Shown: positions 10,175 to 19,946, counted from the stretch's first letter. The stretch: 64,000 nt of DNA from Fusicatenibacter sp. (GCA_022766945.1 JALEOU010000069.1:62001-126000), one strand, 5' to 3'. The notes: generated by a model from the letters alone, not told the origin. Translations and numbers: made by a program.

Positions 10175-11137
10175 CTACCTGCTGCTGCCCGGCATGGAAA
10201 TCCGGGGATCAACGACTACATAAAGAATATCCGTGATAAACAGAACCACGATGTACAGCAATGCCAGAAGAACCGTCTCACCCAAAACAATCGACAGATC
10301 CTGATTATTTACCGCTGTCACATAGTACTGTCCGATACCGGGAATGGAGAAGATACTCTCGATAAAGAAAGAACCTGTGATACACATTGCCACAGACATA
10401 GGCAGCTGCGTCATAACCGGAATAAAAGAATTTCGCAGGATATGCTTACGGATCACAGCACCTCTGCTAAGACCCTTGGACTCTGCGGTCAGCACATAGT
10501 CCTGATTGATGACATCCAGCATGGAGGTCTTTAAAAGACGTGCATAGGTCGCGATATAGCTGAAACATCCGGTCAGCGTGGGAAGTACCGTGTATTTCCA
10601 TCCGCCGAACCACAGATCTTTGCCCGAAGGCCAGCCGATCGTCGGGAACCATCTGAGATTTCCCGCAAAGATTTTCTGCAGCATCAGTCCGAAAATCAGA
10701 TGAGGTATGGAAATCAAAAGTACCGAAAGACCCACTACCAGATAATCAGCTATGGTACCTCGCTTCATCGCAGCCAGAATACCCAGCAGCAGTCCCACCG
10801 TAACACCGAGGAGCATCTGCTGAAGACCCAGACGGGCAGATACCGGAAGGCGGTCATGAATCAGGCCGGAAACCGTCTGTCCTGCATAGACGAAAGATTC
10901 TCCGAATCTTCCATGACACATATCTTTCATTGTGAGCACGTAGCGCTCCATCATAGGCTTATCCAGCCCGTATCTCTCATAAAGCCTCTCTCTCGCCTGG
11001 GGCTGCAGCTTGTCGGCACGCTGAGTCAGCGGATCACCCGGTACAGCCTCCAGCAGGAAAAAGGTTGCCGTTGCGATCAGAAACAGTGTCAGTACCATTT
11101 CCAGAAAACGGCGCACACAATATTTTGCCATAAGCAT
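10175..11137 (-). CDS. oppB: Oligopeptide ABC transporter permease
   Basis: YCVRRFLEMVLTLFLIATATFFLLEAVPGDPL; ESIFSIPGIGQYYVTAVNNQD. Confidence 0.94.
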   Translation of the reverse strand: MLMAKYCVRRFLEMVLTLFLIATATFFLLEAVPGDPLTQRADKLQPQARERLYERYGLDKPMMERYVLTMKDMCHGRFGESFVYAGQTVSGLIHDRLPVSARLGLQQMLLGVTVGLLLGILAAMKRGTIADYLVVGLSVLLISIPHLIFGLMLQKIFAGNLRWFPTIGWPSGKDLWFGGWKYTVLPTLTGCFSYIATYARLLKTSMLDVINQDYVLTAESKGLSRGAVIRKHILRNSFIPVMTQLPMSVAMCITGSFFIESIFSIPGIGQYYVTAVNNQDLSIVLGETVLLALLYIVVLFITDILYVVVDPRISMPGSSR

Positions 11138-11153
11138 TTCCCTGCCTTTATGC

Positions 11154-11188
11154 CAAAGAAGGACCTATATAAAATAAGCCCTTCTTTG
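11154..11188 (-). promoter_or_regulatory. Intercistronic hairpin between oppA and oppB
   Basis: CAAAGAAGG / CCTTCTTTG 9-bp perfect arms, 17-nt loop, no T-run on minus strand. Confidence 0.55.
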
Positions 11189-11228
11189 CGTTTTTTGCTA
11201 TATTTTTCGATTCAAATCATTTACTGAA

Positions 11229-13013
11229 TCAGTTGCCTCTGCCCTCAATGTAAGTGATATACAGCTCCTGGCTTGCTCCGAAGGAAGATGTTCTGAAATC
11301 TTTTACCCAATTCTGAAGGAAGTACTCTTTCGTGGTGTAATAGATCGGGATCAGTCCGCAGTCTTCCACTAACAGAAGATTCTCAGCCTGCTCATAAATC
11401 TCAAAACGTTTTGCATTGTCGCCCTCTCCATTGAGAGAATCCAGCAGTGCATCGTACTCTGCATTGGAATATCCGCCGGTGGAAGAATAGATACCGCTGT
11501 AGAATACATCCAAATAATCCAGCGGATCATTGTAATCACTCCACCATCCACTGTTCATAATGTCATAATTTCCGGCATCTCTTTCTGCCTTGAACAGAGA
11601 GTAGTCACCAACGGTATTCAGCTCAACTTTGATGCCAAGCATCTGCTGCCAGATCTGCTGCAGATACTCACGCTCTGTCTGATTCTCCATGGTGGAACCA
11701 TAGGAAAGATAGGTAACGGTAATATCAGAAAGCGGAGTGGTAACACCAAGCTCATCCAGACCTTCCTGGAACAGTGCCTGCAGTTTCTCTGCATTTCCTG
11801 CGTACTCCTGATACTCTGCGGTCAGCGGCTCCTCAGACTGGCTGCGGTAGGAGCTTCCGTCAAATGTGATTGCCGGAGAGATCAGTCCATAAGCCGGTTT
11901 GTATCTTCCATACACTGCGGAAATCATTTCTTCACGATTTACTGCATAGCTCAGAGCTTTGCGGATTTTTGCGTTGCTCATCAGACCTGAAGAACCGCCG
12001 GTTGTAAAGTTAAATGCAAGATATACCGTTCCCGGATAATCGGAAGTGTTCAGCTGAACGTTTCCTGCTTCTGCTTCACCCTTATATTTTACAGAATAAT
12101 CACCGGAAGTCTGAAGCACATCCAGCTCTCCGTTGTCAAACATGGTAGCTGCGGTGGAATCCTCTGCTACCAGATACCAGTTAATGGCATCCAGATGCGT
12201 ATTCTCAGCATCCCAGTACTCTGTGTTCTTGGTCCATACCATCTTGTTGTCCTCAACCAGCTCGCTCATGCAGTACGGTCCGTTGTATACACAGAGAGTC
12301 CAGTCTTTACCCCAGTTATCGCCTGCTGCCTCTGCGATATCCTGACGTGTCGGATACAGCGGAGTAGCAACCAGCTTCGCGGTAAAGGTCGGGTCCGCAA
12401 TCTTTAAGGTTACTTCAAATGTATAATCATCAAGTGCTTTTGCCATAACATCATCTGCGGAACCTGTGCCGTTATAGTACTCCTCAGCACCTACCACATT
12501 GAAGATGAAGGATGCATAATCGTATCCGATGCTCGGATCCAGAAGTCTCTTCCAGCCGTACTCATAATCACGAGCGGTAACCGGCACTCCGTCAGACCAT
12601 TTTGCGTCCTGTCTCAGATGGAATGTGTAAACCAGCTGATCATCAGAAACGTCAACGCTCTCAGCGCCTGCAAGGATAAAAGTCTCTCCGTTCTCATCTG
12701 CAACATTGCGGTACAGACCTTCGTAGCAGTCAGCCATCATCCAGCGCCATCCCATGTCCTGCACATCGTAGTTGTTACCAAAAGAGGAAACTCTCAGGTT
12801 CAGTACCTGTGTATCTCCTCCGGTCGTTGTGGTATCAGATGCTGCAGATTCGGATGTAGATGACTCTGAAACACTGCTCTCAGATGTGCTTGCAGTATTT
12901 GCTGTGCTGCTTCCGGAAGCAGTACTTCCTGTGTCACCGCCACAGGCTGCAAGGCATCCTGCCATCATCGCACCGGTTAACACCAGTGCAAGGACTTTGC
13001 TTTTCTTGTACAT
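11229..13013 (-). CDS. oppA: Oligopeptide ABC transporter substrate-binding lipoprotein
   Basis: MYKKSKVLALVLTGAMMAGCLAACGG lipobox; Ser/Thr-rich linker; SBP family 5 sequence. Confidence 0.94.
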   Translation of the reverse strand: MYKKSKVLALVLTGAMMAGCLAACGGDTGSTASGSSTANTASTSESSVSESSTSESAASDTTTTGGDTQVLNLRVSSFGNNYDVQDMGWRWMMADCYEGLYRNVADENGETFILAGAESVDVSDDQLVYTFHLRQDAKWSDGVPVTARDYEYGWKRLLDPSIGYDYASFIFNVVGAEEYYNGTGSADDVMAKALDDYTFEVTLKIADPTFTAKLVATPLYPTRQDIAEAAGDNWGKDWTLCVYNGPYCMSELVEDNKMVWTKNTEYWDAENTHLDAINWYLVAEDSTAATMFDNGELDVLQTSGDYSVKYKGEAEAGNVQLNTSDYPGTVYLAFNFTTGGSSGLMSNAKIRKALSYAVNREEMISAVYGRYKPAYGLISPAITFDGSSYRSQSEEPLTAEYQEYAGNAEKLQALFQEGLDELGVTTPLSDITVTYLSYGSTMENQTEREYLQQIWQQMLGIKVELNTVGDYSLFKAERDAGNYDIMNSGWWSDYNDPLDYLDVFYSGIYSSTGGYSNAEYDALLDSLNGEGDNAKRFEIYEQAENLLLVEDCGLIPIYYTTKEYFLQNWVKDFRTSSFGASQELYITYIEGRGN

Positions 13014-13066
13014 AGTTTCTTCCTCCTCTTTCCTTTTTCACTGAATCAACACTCAGCAATGGATTG

Positions 13067-13114
13067 CAATGCAGTTCTGTGATCTCTTGCGCTTTAACGT
13101 GCCAAACTGCATTG
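13067..13114 (-). promoter_or_regulatory. Second inverted repeat in the oppA leader
   Basis: CAATGCAGTT (13067-13076) and AACTGCATTG (13105-13114), perfect 10-bp arms. Confidence 0.55.
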
Positions 13115-13116
13115 AA

Positions 13117-13155
13117 TAAAAAAAGACGCTAATCTTACTTTTCTATATTAGCGCC
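13117..13155 (-). terminator. Terminator-like hairpin with U-tract in the oppA leader
   Basis: Minus strand GGCGCTAAT atagaaaagtaag ATTAGCGTC then TTTTTTT. Confidence 0.75.
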
Positions 13156-13169
13156 TTTGCTTGACACTG

Positions 13170-13198
13170 ATATTATCACTATTATGATTAAATGTCAA
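13170..13198 (-). promoter_or_regulatory. Near-consensus sigma-A promoter for oppA
   Basis: Minus strand TTGACA - 17 nt - TAATAT. Confidence 0.75.
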
Positions 13199-13503
13199 TC
13201 TTTTTTCGACAGGTTTTTGCGCTATTTTTCATAAATCACCCTCAAATTTACTGCTTCGACGGCTAATTTCGAAAAGACCTTCGAAAAAAACAGCATATTT
13301 TTTCAGAAAAACTGCACAAAACCTGTTTTACTATGCAGGCAACGGACGCTGTGCATAAAACAGATCTCAACGCAGACACTATTTTTTGCACTGCGTATTC
13401 ATGGTATCATTATATACGCAGCTTTCCTTTTTGTCCAATTTAAAAAGCCAATAATCTGTAATAGGAAAAACTTTACGGAATAAGGACTCCCTTCGTCTTT
13501 ATT

Positions 13504-13537
13504 TCCCATTGATTTAATAGAGTATATGGGATATAAT
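13504..13537 (+). promoter_or_regulatory. Promoter of the Rrf2 gene with overlapping TCCCAT/ATGGGA inverted repeat
   Basis: TTGATT - 17 - TATAAT at 13509-13537; 6-bp arms flank the -35/-10 spacer. Confidence 0.55.
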
Positions 13538-13559
13538 GGTTCTGGAGGTGTAGTGCAGT

Positions 13560-13994
13560 ATGAGAATTTCGACAAGAGGAAGATATGCTTTGCGTCTGAT
13601 GCTGGATCTTGCTCTGAACAATACCGGGGAACCGGTAAGGCTCAAAGATGTGGCGAAAAGACAGGAGATTTCAGAAAAATATCTGGAACAGATTATTTCT
13701 ATTCTGAATAAGGCTGGTTATGTAAAGAGCATCAGGGGACCCCAGGGAGGTTATACGCTTCGCAAAAAGCCGGAAGAATATACAGTAGGAATGATTCTTC
13801 GCCTGACAGAGGGAAGTCTTTCCCCTGTGGAATGTGTGGAGGATGATGCCTCAGGGTGTTCCCGTATGGATCAGTGTGCAACCCTCATGCTCTGGAAGAA
13901 GTTAAATGAAGCGATCAACGATGTGGTTGATCACGTAACGCTGGAAGATCTGGTGACCTGGCAGATGCAGAAGGTCGATGAATATGTCATCTGA
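13560..13994 (+). CDS. cymR: Rrf2 family regulator, CymR-like
   Basis: MRISTRGRYALRLMLDLAL...EISEKYLEQIISILNKAGYVKSIRGPQGGYTL; next to cysteine genes. Confidence 0.75.
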   Translation: MRISTRGRYALRLMLDLALNNTGEPVRLKDVAKRQEISEKYLEQIISILNKAGYVKSIRGPQGGYTLRKKPEEYTVGMILRLTEGSLSPVECVEDDASGCSRMDQCATLMLWKKLNEAINDVVDHVTLEDLVTWQMQKVDEYVI

Positions 13995-14011
13995 CGGCAA
14001 GAATGAAAAAC

Positions 14012-14053
14012 ACCGGAAATGTCGTATTGTCTTTGACATTTCCGGTATTTTTT
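14012..14053 (+). terminator. Intrinsic terminator after the Rrf2 gene
   Basis: ACCGGAAATGTC / GACATTTCCGGT followed by T-run. Confidence 0.9.
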
Positions 14054-14106
14054 TGTTCGATTATTCACAATCTGACCGGGAGATCATCCGGACACCCGAA
14101 GAATTC

Positions 14107-14730
14107 TCAGACGCAGAAATCTTCCAGATCATCTTTCAGATACACAAGAGCCTGATCCAGATCCTTTTTTCGCAGACTTTCAATGATATCGGTATGATGG
14201 GCGATGTCCAGAGCAGCGGTGGTATTGCTCCAGGTCTGCCAGTAGAACTGTGCATAAGCTCTTTTGAGAATGTTCATAGAGCGTTCAAGCTCCTGATATG
14301 CATATTCATTTCTGGAAAAAGAAAGCAGCTTCAGATGGAAGTTTGTGTTTGCTTCCCAGTGCACCCAGATGCTGTCCGTGTCCGCCTTGCACTGTTCATC
14401 GATTCGTTCCAGATCGTTCAGATTCTCATCAGTGAGAGAATGGAAACTCTGATGCAGATAACCGCCTTCCAGAATCAGACGATAATTCAAAATATGCGCA
14501 ACATCTTCACGGGTCAGACTTACTACCTGATAGCCAAATCTCGGAAAACTTCTGAGAATTCCTTCATTGCACAGCGCTACGAGTGCTTCCCGGATCGGTG
14601 TCTTGCTGTAACCGAATTTCTGAACCAGTTCCTGTTCGTTGATGATCTGGTTGGGCTTATACTCATCCGTAAAAATTCCATTCAGTATAGATTGATAAAC
14701 GATATCTTTCAGACTGCCATGCTGTTTCAT
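14107..14730 (-). CDS. GntR family (FCD domain) transcriptional regulator
   Basis: INEQELVQKFGYSKTPIREALVALCNEGILRSFPRFGYQVV. Confidence 0.9.
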   Translation of the reverse strand: MKQHGSLKDIVYQSILNGIFTDEYKPNQIINEQELVQKFGYSKTPIREALVALCNEGILRSFPRFGYQVVSLTREDVAHILNYRLILEGGYLHQSFHSLTDENLNDLERIDEQCKADTDSIWVHWEANTNFHLKLLSFSRNEYAYQELERSMNILKRAYAQFYWQTWSNTTAALDIAHHTDIIESLRKKDLDQALVYLKDDLEDFCV

Positions 14731-14914
14731 TATGCTCTCCCCATTTACTCCGTAATTTGTATTGCAGACCTGTACAGCCTTTTTCGAATCTCCTTGCTGT
14801 TCTGTACAGATATAAGAATGCTTACTTTTATTTAGCCTTATTTTTCATGATAACAAAAATTTCCAACATTGTAAATGATGTTTTTGAAGGAAAAGAAAGT
14901 GAACACTTGACTTC

Positions 14915-14928
14915 TGATAATATCAGTG
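14915..14928 (+). promoter_or_regulatory. Operator candidate TGATAATATCAGTG upstream of the cysteine desulfidase gene
   Basis: Identical 14-mer to minus strand 13178-13165 at the oppA promoter; contains a near-palindrome CTGATAATATCAG. Confidence 0.5.
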
Positions 14929-14969
14929 ATATATCATAAGTATATTGAATACAATTTCAAGGAGATCGC

Positions 14970-16262
14970 ATGATGGATAAGCAGTTATATGATAATTATG
15001 TGAAAATTTTGAAAAATGAACTGGTGCCGGCACTTGGCTGTACAGAGCCGATTGCCATTGCCTACGCCGCGGCAAAAGCCCGTGAGGTACTCGGACAAAT
15101 GCCTGAGTCGATTGAATTATGCTGCAGCGGAAACATTATCAAGAATGTGAAGGGAGTGAAGGTGCCGAATTCCAACGGTCTGAAGGGAATCGATGTGGCA
15201 GCCACTCTGGGCGTAGTCGGCGGACGCGCAGACCGGGAACTTGAGGTACTTGAGGATGTCACAGAGGAAGATATCGAAAAGACCAAAGAACTGGTGGCCG
15301 CCGGATTTTGTACCTGCATGCTCAAAGAAGGTGTAGAGAATCTTTATATTGTCGCCCGGGTAACTGCCGGAGAGCACAGTGCAGAAGTTACGATTGTAAA
15401 CCGCCATACTCTGATCTCACGGATTGTGAAGGACGGTCAGGTGCTTTACTCCATCGCAGCACATGAAGAATCCCCGGAATATGTGGATAAAAGTCTCCTG
15501 AACGTGAAGGATATTCTCCAGTTCGCAGAGGAAGTAAATCTGGAGGATGTCAGGGAAGTACTGAAACGCCAGATTACCATGAACTCGACGATTGCAGACG
15601 AAGGACTGGCACATCCCTACGGCGCTCAGGTGGGCAGAACCCTTCTGAAGGAGTACGGTGATGATGTAAAGATTCGCGCCCGCGCCCGCGCCGCAGCAGG
15701 ATCGGATGCCCGTATGGGCGGATGTTCCCTCCCGGTTGTGATCAACTCCGGCAGCGGGAATCAGGGAATGACGGTATCTCTTCCGGTTATTGAATTTGCA
15801 AGAGAACTGAAAGTATCCGAAGAGAAGCTGTACCGTGCCCTGGTAGTCAGCAATCTGATTGCAATTCACCAGAAGAAGTATATCGGAAGCCTTTCCGCCT
15901 ACTGCGGCGCTGTCAGCGCGGCCTGCGGCGCGGGTGCTGCAATTACTTATCTGTACGGAGGAGACTATGAAGATATTTCCTTCACGATTGTAAATACCAT
16001 TGCCAATGTAGGCGGAATTGTCTGTGACGGAGCCAAATCTTCCTGTGCAGCAAAAATCGCATCCGCGGTAGACGCGGCGATTATGGCGCATTTTATGGGA
16101 GTAAACCACAGAACTTTCCAGCCCGGAGAGGGAATTGTGCAGGAGGATGTGGAAGGCACCATCAAGAGTATGGGATATATCGGACGTGTCGGCATGAAAG
16201 ATACCGATACAGAGATTCTGAATATTATGATCGACCGGGTTGATATCGATCAGGTTTGCTAG
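14970..16262 (+). CDS. L-cysteine desulfidase family (UPF0597/CyuA-like, serine dehydratase alpha-like) protein
   Basis: LVPALGCTEPIAIAYAAAKAREVLG, GSGNQGMTVSLPV, CDGAKSSCAAKIASAVDAA. Confidence 0.88.
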   Translation: MMDKQLYDNYVKILKNELVPALGCTEPIAIAYAAAKAREVLGQMPESIELCCSGNIIKNVKGVKVPNSNGLKGIDVAATLGVVGGRADRELEVLEDVTEEDIEKTKELVAAGFCTCMLKEGVENLYIVARVTAGEHSAEVTIVNRHTLISRIVKDGQVLYSIAAHEESPEYVDKSLLNVKDILQFAEEVNLEDVREVLKRQITMNSTIADEGLAHPYGAQVGRTLLKEYGDDVKIRARARAAAGSDARMGGCSLPVVINSGSGNQGMTVSLPVIEFARELKVSEEKLYRALVVSNLIAIHQKKYIGSLSAYCGAVSAACGAGAAITYLYGGDYEDISFTIVNTIANVGGIVCDGAKSSCAAKIASAVDAAIMAHFMGVNHRTFQPGEGIVQEDVEGTIKSMGYIGRVGMKDTDTEILNIMIDRVDIDQVC

Positions 16263-16297
16263 TGCAGCTGCTGTTCACCGGTACCGAACGCCAGACG

Positions 16298-16345
16298 AAA
16301 AAGAGAAGGAAAGATTCGCAAGTTGGCTTCTTTCCTTCTCTTTTT
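16298..16345. terminator. Bidirectional intrinsic terminator
   Basis: AAAAAGAGAAGGAAAG / CTTTCCTTCTCTTTTT perfect 16-bp arms between convergent genes. Confidence 0.9.
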
Positions 16346-16366
16346 ACACTTTTCGCTGGTATTCTT

Positions 16367-17673
16367 CTATTCTACTGCCTTGAATGCTTCGTCCAGATCT
16401 TCAATGATATCGTCGATGTTTTCAGTTCCGATGGAGAGACGGATCGTGTTTGGACGGATGCCCTGATCGAGAAGTTCTTCCTCGGTGCACTGGCTGTGGG
16501 TTGTCGTTGCCGGATGGATGACCAGGGATTTTACATCCGCCACATTGGCCAGCAAAGAAAACAGCTCCAGATTATCAATAAAGTCTTTTGCTTTCTGGGC
16601 ATCGCCTTTGATCTCAAACGTGAAGATGGATCCGCCGCCGCCCGGGAAATACTTCGCATAGAGTTCTTTCTGTTTCGGATCGTCTGATACGGACGGATGA
16701 TGTACCTTTTCAACCTGCGGATGATTGTTCAGATACTGTACCACTTTGAGTGCATTCTCCACATGACGCTCCACACGCAGGGACAGTGTCTCAAGACCCT
16801 GCAGGAAGAAGAATGCATGGAACGGAGAAAGGGTAGCGCCTGTATCGCGCAGGAGGATTGCGCGAACCTTGGTCACAAAAGCTGCTGCTCCCACTGCTTT
16901 TGTAAAGCTGATGCCATGATAGCTCGGGTTTGGCTCTGTCAGTGACGGGAATTTCCCGGAAGCTTCCCAGTCGAATTTACCGCTGTCCACGATCACGCCG
17001 CCAATCGTTGTTCCGTGGCCGCCGATGAATTTTGTTGCGGAATGTACCACGATATCTGCACCGTATTCAATCGGGCGAACCAGATACGGTGTTGCAAATG
17101 TATTATCCACTACCAGAGGAATTTTGTGCTCATGAGCAATCTTTGCAACTGCCTCGATATCCACCACATCCGAATTCGGATTTCCAAGGGTCTCGATAAA
17201 AATAGCTTTCGTATTTTCCTGAATGGCTGCGCGGATTTCATCCTCATTAAAAATATCCACAAACGTAGCGGAAATACCGTACTGCGGCAGGGTGTGCGCC
17301 AGAAGGTTATAGGAGCCTCCGTAAATATTTTTTGCAGATACGATATGATCCCCACTCTGTGCCAGATTGATCAGGGTATAGTTGATTGCTGCTGCTCCGG
17401 AAGCAACTGCCAGAGCTGCAACGCCGCCTTCCAGAGCTGCGATTCTCTGCTCAAATACATCCTCCGTCGGGTTCGTCAGACGTCCGTAGATATTGCCGGC
17501 ATCCCGAAGTCCAAAGCGGTCTGCTGCGTGCTCAGAATTGTTGAATACGTAGGAGGAAGTCTGATAGATCGGCACGGCTCTTGCTCCGGTCACCGGATCC
17601 GGTTTCTCCTGTCCTACATGAAGCTGTAAGGTTTCAAATTTCAGGTTTCTCTCTGCTCTTGTTTTCTTGCTCA
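16367..17673 (-). CDS. metY: O-acetylhomoserine sulfhydrylase / aminocarboxypropyltransferase
   Basis: [32 protein letters not shown]...[21 protein letters not shown]. Confidence 0.93.
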
Positions 17674-17894
17674 TATATTTTATTCTCCTTATCATCCATT
17701 TTGTATTTGCCGCTGTATGGCAGTATTCAAAAGAGTGGTCTCTTTTTCGATCTGATCTTCTGTTTTATATTTTCTGACACGGTACGCTGCACATGACATC
17801 ATATATCACGGTACGGCCGGTGAATCTGACTGCTCTCATATCTCATCCGCTCCGTTTCCTATCTTTTTTGTAATTCCTATCTGTTTACAAGGTT

Positions 17895-17923
17895 ATTGTA
17901 CTTAGAAACCCTGCTTTTGTCCA
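17895..17923 (-). promoter_or_regulatory. metY promoter
   Basis: Minus strand TGGACA - 17 - TACAAT. Confidence 0.6.
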
Positions 17924-17944
17924 ATACGAAAAACAAATGGTTAG

Positions 17945-17963
17945 TTATAGTTATTTCCTATAA
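17945..17963 (-). promoter_or_regulatory. LysR-type operator TTATAG-N7-CTATAA upstream of metY
   Basis: Perfect 19-bp dyad centred about 66 nt upstream of the predicted metY start site. Confidence 0.6.
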
Positions 17964-17976
17964 TCCTTTCACAAAT

Positions 17977-18027
17977 ACAAAAACGTAACGATTCACCAAC
18001 CTTTCCGGTTCATCGAATCGTTACGTT
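17977..18027 (-). terminator. Terminator of the lysR gene
   Basis: AACGTAACGATTC ... GAATCGTTACGTT 13-bp arms then T5 on minus strand. Confidence 0.85.
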
Positions 18028-18032
18028 CTGCT

Positions 18033-18941
18033 CTACAAAACATATTCCCGATATTTCTTTAACTCTTCCAGATACCGCGCACCCAGCGGGCTGATGGACA
18101 TTCCTTTTCTGCTGATATAGCCAATCACCATACTTTCATCTGCTTTCAGCGGTACCGCAATATAATCACTTCCGTTCAGTTCCTCGCAGATGATTCCGGA
18201 GCATAGCGTATAACCGTTTAGCCCAACCATCAGATTCAGCATCGTTGCACGGTCATTAGCTTTGATGATTCTCTTGTACTCATAGGTGCTCAAAACTTCC
18301 TCTGCCAGAAAAAAGGAATTGCTGCTTCCCTGGTCAAAAGAGAGACACGGATATTCTGTCAGCTCATCCATCCCGATCTCCTCTTTTTTGGCGAGCGGAT
18401 GTCCCTTCCACAGATACACATACGTGCCACAGGAAAACAGTTCATGGAACTCCAGATTATTCTCTTTCAGAAGTTTTGTCAGCACCTTATCGTTAAAATC
18501 ATTGCGATACAGAATTCCCAGTTCACTGCGGAAATTTTTGACGTCCTGTATCACATCCCAGGTCCGGGTTTCATATACCGCAAATTCATATTCATCCATG
18601 CCAAACTGCTTCACCAGCTCCACAAATGCCTTGACCGCAAAACTGTAATGCTGCATGGATACACTGAATTTTTTCTTCTCTTTTTCTCTTAAAACGAAAC
18701 GCTCCTCCAACAGACGGTATTGGTCCGCCACCTGCCGGGCATAACCCAGAAACTCCTCTCCTTCCGGTGTGAGCATGGTACCCCGGCTGGTTCTTCGGAA
18801 AATCTCCATACCGATTTCCTGTTCCAGATCACGGATCGCTGCAGACAGCGTCGGCTGAGAGATATAAAGCTCTCTTGCCGCCTCATTCATGGAATGGGAG
18901 TCCGCTGCCTGGATCACATAGCGAAGCTGCTGTAACGTCAT
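18033..18941 (-). CDS. LysR family transcriptional regulator
   Basis: MTLQQLRYVIQAADSHSMNEAARELYISQPTLSAAIRDLEQEIGMEIFRRTSRG. Confidence 0.95.
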   Translation of the reverse strand: MTLQQLRYVIQAADSHSMNEAARELYISQPTLSAAIRDLEQEIGMEIFRRTSRGTMLTPEGEEFLGYARQVADQYRLLEERFVLREKEKKKFSVSMQHYSFAVKAFVELVKQFGMDEYEFAVYETRTWDVIQDVKNFRSELGILYRNDFNDKVLTKLLKENNLEFHELFSCGTYVYLWKGHPLAKKEEIGMDELTEYPCLSFDQGSSNSFFLAEEVLSTYEYKRIIKANDRATMLNLMVGLNGYTLCSGIICEELNGSDYIAVPLKADESMVIGYISRKGMSISPLGARYLEELKKYREYVL

Positions 18942-18952
18942 AAAGTCCTCTC

Positions 18953-19885
18953 TTATCTCACAAACAATGGAGTGGAATAATAGCGGTCTCCATTATCCGG
19001 CAGCAGAACGACAATCGTCTTGCCTCTGTTTTCCTCTCTGCCCGCCAGTAAAATTCCGGCATACAGAGCTGCTCCCGAAGAAATACCCGTCAGGATCGCT
19101 TCTTTTTCCGCCAGATACTTACCGGTTGTAAATGCATCCTCATTTTCCACCTTAATAATCTCATCATAAATGTCGGTGTTCAAAGTATCCGGAACAAATC
19201 CGGCTCCGATTCCCTGAATCTTGTGCGGACCTGCTACACCTTCGGACAGAACCGGTGAAGTCGCCGGTTCAACAGCCACTACCTTTACCTCCGGTTTCTG
19301 TGCTTTTAAGTACTCACCGGTACCTGTGATGGTTCCTCCGGTGCCAACGCCTGCCACAAAAATATCCACCTGTCCGTCGGTATCCTCCCAGATCTCCGGT
19401 CCGGTTGTGCGTCTATGTGTCTCCGGGTTCGCCGGATTGACAAACTGTCCGGGGATAAAGCTGTTCGGAATCTCTTTTGCCAGCTCGTCCGCTTTGGCAA
19501 TCGCTCCCTTCATGCCCTTTGCACCGTCCGTCAGCACCACTTCCGCACCGTAGGCTTTCAGAATGTTCCGGCGCTCCACACTCATCGTCTCAGGCATGGT
19601 CAGAATCATACGGTATCCTTTCACAGCCGCAACTGCCGCCAGGCCGATTCCGGTATTTCCGGAAGTAGGTTCAATAATCACGGAGCCTTCTTTTAAAATA
19701 CCCTTTGCCTCCGCATCTTCGATCATAGCCTTTGCGATCCGATCCTTCACACTTCCCGCCGGATTAAAATACTCCAGCTTCACCAGAAGTCTTGCCGCCA
19801 GACCTTTCTCTGCCTCAATTTTCTTAAGTTCTACCAGCGGAGTACCGCCGACAAGGTCCAATACACTGCTATATACATTCGCCAT
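18953..19885 (-). CDS. cysK: Cysteine synthase A
   Basis: [61 protein letters not shown]. Confidence 0.96.
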   Translation of the reverse strand: MANVYSSVLDLVGGTPLVELKKIEAEKGLAARLLVKLEYFNPAGSVKDRIAKAMIEDAEAKGILKEGSVIIEPTSGNTGIGLAAVAAVKGYRMILTMPETMSVERRNILKAYGAEVVLTDGAKGMKGAIAKADELAKEIPNSFIPGQFVNPANPETHRRTTGPEIWEDTDGQVDIFVAGVGTGGTITGTGEYLKAQKPEVKVVAVEPATSPVLSEGVAGPHKIQGIGAGFVPDTLNTDIYDEIIKVENEDAFTTGKYLAEKEAILTGISSGAALYAGILLAGREENRGKTIVVLLPDNGDRYYSTPLFVR

Positions 19886-19946
19886 CTCTATTCTCCTCCT
19901 GATCTTTTCATTTATTTCCTATTAACTTTGTATGTTTTATATGTTT

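Noticed and set aside
17674-18030. S-box (SAM) riboswitch upstream of metY
   Set aside because: No CTTATC..AGAG/GGTGGAGGGA core in this region; instead a promoter and LysR-type dyad are present.
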